Shown here: one piece after another, positions 62,787 to 64,000 of the stretch
Layout: every line of letters starts with the position of its first letter
How positions within the stretch are numbered: position 1 is the stretch's first letter
Assembly (NCBI RefSeq): GCF_021726475.1
Contig: NZ_JAKJRU010000006.1
Location: 62,001-126,000 of the forward strand
Length of the DNA: 64,000 bases
Reading direction: 5' to 3'
Source of the DNA: Pseudomonas oligotrophica
GTDB lineage: Bacteria > Pseudomonadota > Gammaproteobacteria > Pseudomonadales > Pseudomonadaceae
The notes under the pieces: model-generated
Told to the model about the DNA's origin: nothing
Seen by the model: only the letters and a program-made list of their open reading frames with translations
Database searches by the model: none
Position numbers and translations under genes: made by a program

Positions 62787-64000
62787 TCACGGCCCGGCGA
62801 CGCGCCCGGGTCGCCAGCCGGCGACGAACTCCGGCACGGCGCTGAACAGATAGGCTGCGAAGGCGAAGTTCAGCAGCGAGACCGCCAGGAACAGCTGCGG
62901 GATCGTCAGCCCCAGCACCACCAGCAGCAGGATCGCGACGATCGCCGAAAGCACCATGAACAGCGCGTTGAGAATATTGTTCGCCGCCACCACACGGGCG
63001 CGCTGCTGCAAGGGCGTGCGCGCCTGGATCAACGCATACAGCGGCACGATGTAGAGGCCGCCGGCGACACCCAGGCCGAGCACACCGGCCAGCACCCACC
63101 AGGCAGCCGGCTCGGCCAGCAGCGCCAGCCAGTCGCGCTCGGCCGCCACCGGCATGCCGCCGGCGCTCCACCACAGCAGCAGACCGGAGAGGCCGAGCCC
63201 CAGCGCGCCCACCGGTACCAGCCCGGGTTCGACCCGGTGCGCCGAGAGCCGCTCGCAGAGCAGCGAACCGAAGGCGATACCCACCGAGAACAGCGTCAGG
63301 ATCAGGGTGACCACCGTCTCGTCTCCCTGCAGCAGGTCCTTGGAGAACGCCGGGATCTGCGTCAGGTAGGTCGCGCCGAGAAACCAGAACCAGGAGTTGC
63401 CGAGCATCGAGCGCGACACCGCCCGCTGCTGCGCGAACCCCAGGCGCAGCACCTGCAGCGACTGGCGCAGGGCGTGCCAGTCGAGCACCAGTCCGGGCAG
63501 CCCGGCGGCCGTACGCGGGATCGCCAGGCTGGCCAGGTAGCCGGCCGCGGCCAGCAGCACCACGGCAAGCGCCACGCCCGGCGCGTAGTCGTCCAGCCCC
63601 AGCAGCGCACCGGCGCCGATGGTGCCGCCGAGGATCGCCAGGAAGGTGCCCATCTCCACCAGCGCATTGCCACCGATCAGCTCGTCGGGCGCCAGCTGCT
63701 GCGGCAGGATCGAATACTTCACCGGGCCGAACAGCGCCGACTGGGTGCCCATGCCGAACAGCACCAGCAGCAGCAGCGGCAGGCTGCCGAGCAGCAGCCC
63801 GGCGGCCCCGGCGAGCATGATCAGCACCTCGGCCAGCTTGATCCTGCGGATCAGCCTCGCCTTCTCGTACTTCTCGCCAAGCTGGCCGCCAAAGGCCGAG
63901 AACAGGAAGAACGGCAGGATGAACAACAGCGCACAGAGGTTGATCAGCAGGCTCTTGTCCGCCTCGATACCCAGGCGAAAGAGGATCGCCAGCACCAGCG
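62787..64000 (-). CDS. MFS transporter, LplT-like, 5' end beyond the window
   Basis: About 404 codons visible. The first residues seen (MLAILFRLGIEADKSLLINL) lie inside the first membrane region of the family, whose proteins normally begin about 40 residues earlier with a QALGAFNDN-type stretch, so the gene is cut by the right edge. Eleven or so helices are visible; AFGGQLGEKYEKARLIRRIK is the loop 2-3 motif and LFGPVKYSILPQQLAPDELI is typical of LplT (lysophospholipid transporter) relatives. Substrate is inferred only. Confidence 0.88.
   Translation of the reverse strand, partial: LVLAILFRLGIEADKSLLINLCALLFILPFFLFSAFGGQLGEKYEKARLIRRIKLAEVLIMLAGAAGLLLGSLPLLLLVLFGMGTQSALFGPVKYSILPQQLAPDELIGGNALVEMGTFLAILGGTIGAGALLGLDDYAPGVALAVVLLAAAGYLASLAIPRTAAGLPGLVLDWHALRQSLQVLRLGFAQQRAVSRSMLGNSWFWFLGATYLTQIPAFSKDLLQGDETVVTLILTLFSVGIAFGSLLCERLSAHRVEPGLVPVGALGLGLSGLLLWWSAGGMPVAAERDWLALLAEPAAWWVLAGVLGLGVAGGLYIVPLYALIQARTPLQQRARVVAANNILNALFMVLSAIVAILLLVVLGLTIPQLFLAVSLLNFAFAAYLFSAVPEFVAGWRPGRVAGP

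Overview
The window looks like a chromosomal segment of a high-GC gammaproteobacterium close to Pseudomonas/Stutzerimonas. This rests on protein flavour (RdgC, Lhr, CvfB, membrane PQQ glucose dehydrogenase, the DEAD-box helicase, gltX next to Glu/Ala tRNAs) and on the GC-rich codon use of most of the window. Species assignment is inference; no 16S or other definitive marker is present.

Layout. (1) 1-6730: one end of a lower-GC genomic island, lying at the 3' end of a tRNA-Thr(CGT) gene. It carries the start of a type I methylase gene (hsdM, cut by the window edge), a three-gene leftward cassette of unknown function (950-2733), a ribbon-helix-helix regulator facing it across a pair of inverted TTACGTAA operators, an apparent theta origin (DnaA box, AT-rich tract, four 21-22 bp iterons), a TrfA-like initiator, an AlpA-like regulator, an unknown protein and a tyrosine integrase. 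This has the layout of an integrated or integrative replicon. (2) 6866-8840: a coupled three-gene stress/envelope operon. (3) 9292-11379: a secreted GH5 glycosidase with three copies of an unfamiliar domain. (4) 11894-34925: core-type genes. They include DUF2945/DUF488, cvfB, two PQQ sugar dehydrogenases, a pseudouridine-synthase-like protein lacking the catalytic Asp, Lhr, an EgtB-like enzyme, a subtilisin-like protein with Glu where Asp is expected, a DEAD-box helicase, a LysR regulator, a cyclophilin and several small lipoproteins. (5) 35197-51625: a complete-looking leftward MSHA-type (mannose-sensitive haemagglutinin) type IV pilus operon, mshI-I2-J-K-L-M-N-E-G-B-A-C-D-O-P-Q. (6) 51854-64000: dinB, a thioesterase, duplicated tRNA-Ala/tRNA-Glu pairs, gltX, uvrB, an aromatic/aspartate aminotransferase, tRNA-Asn followed by tandem copies of its own 3' end, a VanZ-like protein, an FKBP lipoprotein, tRNA-Val and tRNA-Asp, rdgC and an MFS transporter cut by the right edge.

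How the parts fit. The msh genes encode the inner-membrane platform (MshI, I2, J, G), ATPase (MshE, with an N-terminal c-di-GMP-binding signature), secretin (MshL, with MshK and MshM), TPR protein (MshN), prepilins (MshB, A, C, D, O, P) and a very large putative tip/adhesin protein (MshQ). Together they should build a surface-attachment pilus whose extension responds to c-di-GMP. The island's integrase, initiator, iterons and AlpA-like factor together suggest alternation between an integrated and a replicating form; its transfer functions, if any, lie left of the window. The most unusual items are the iteron origin and divergent operator pair in the island, the triplicated GH5 domain, the two catalytic-residue losses, and the 153-154 bp tandem repeats that carry the tRNA-Asn 3' end.
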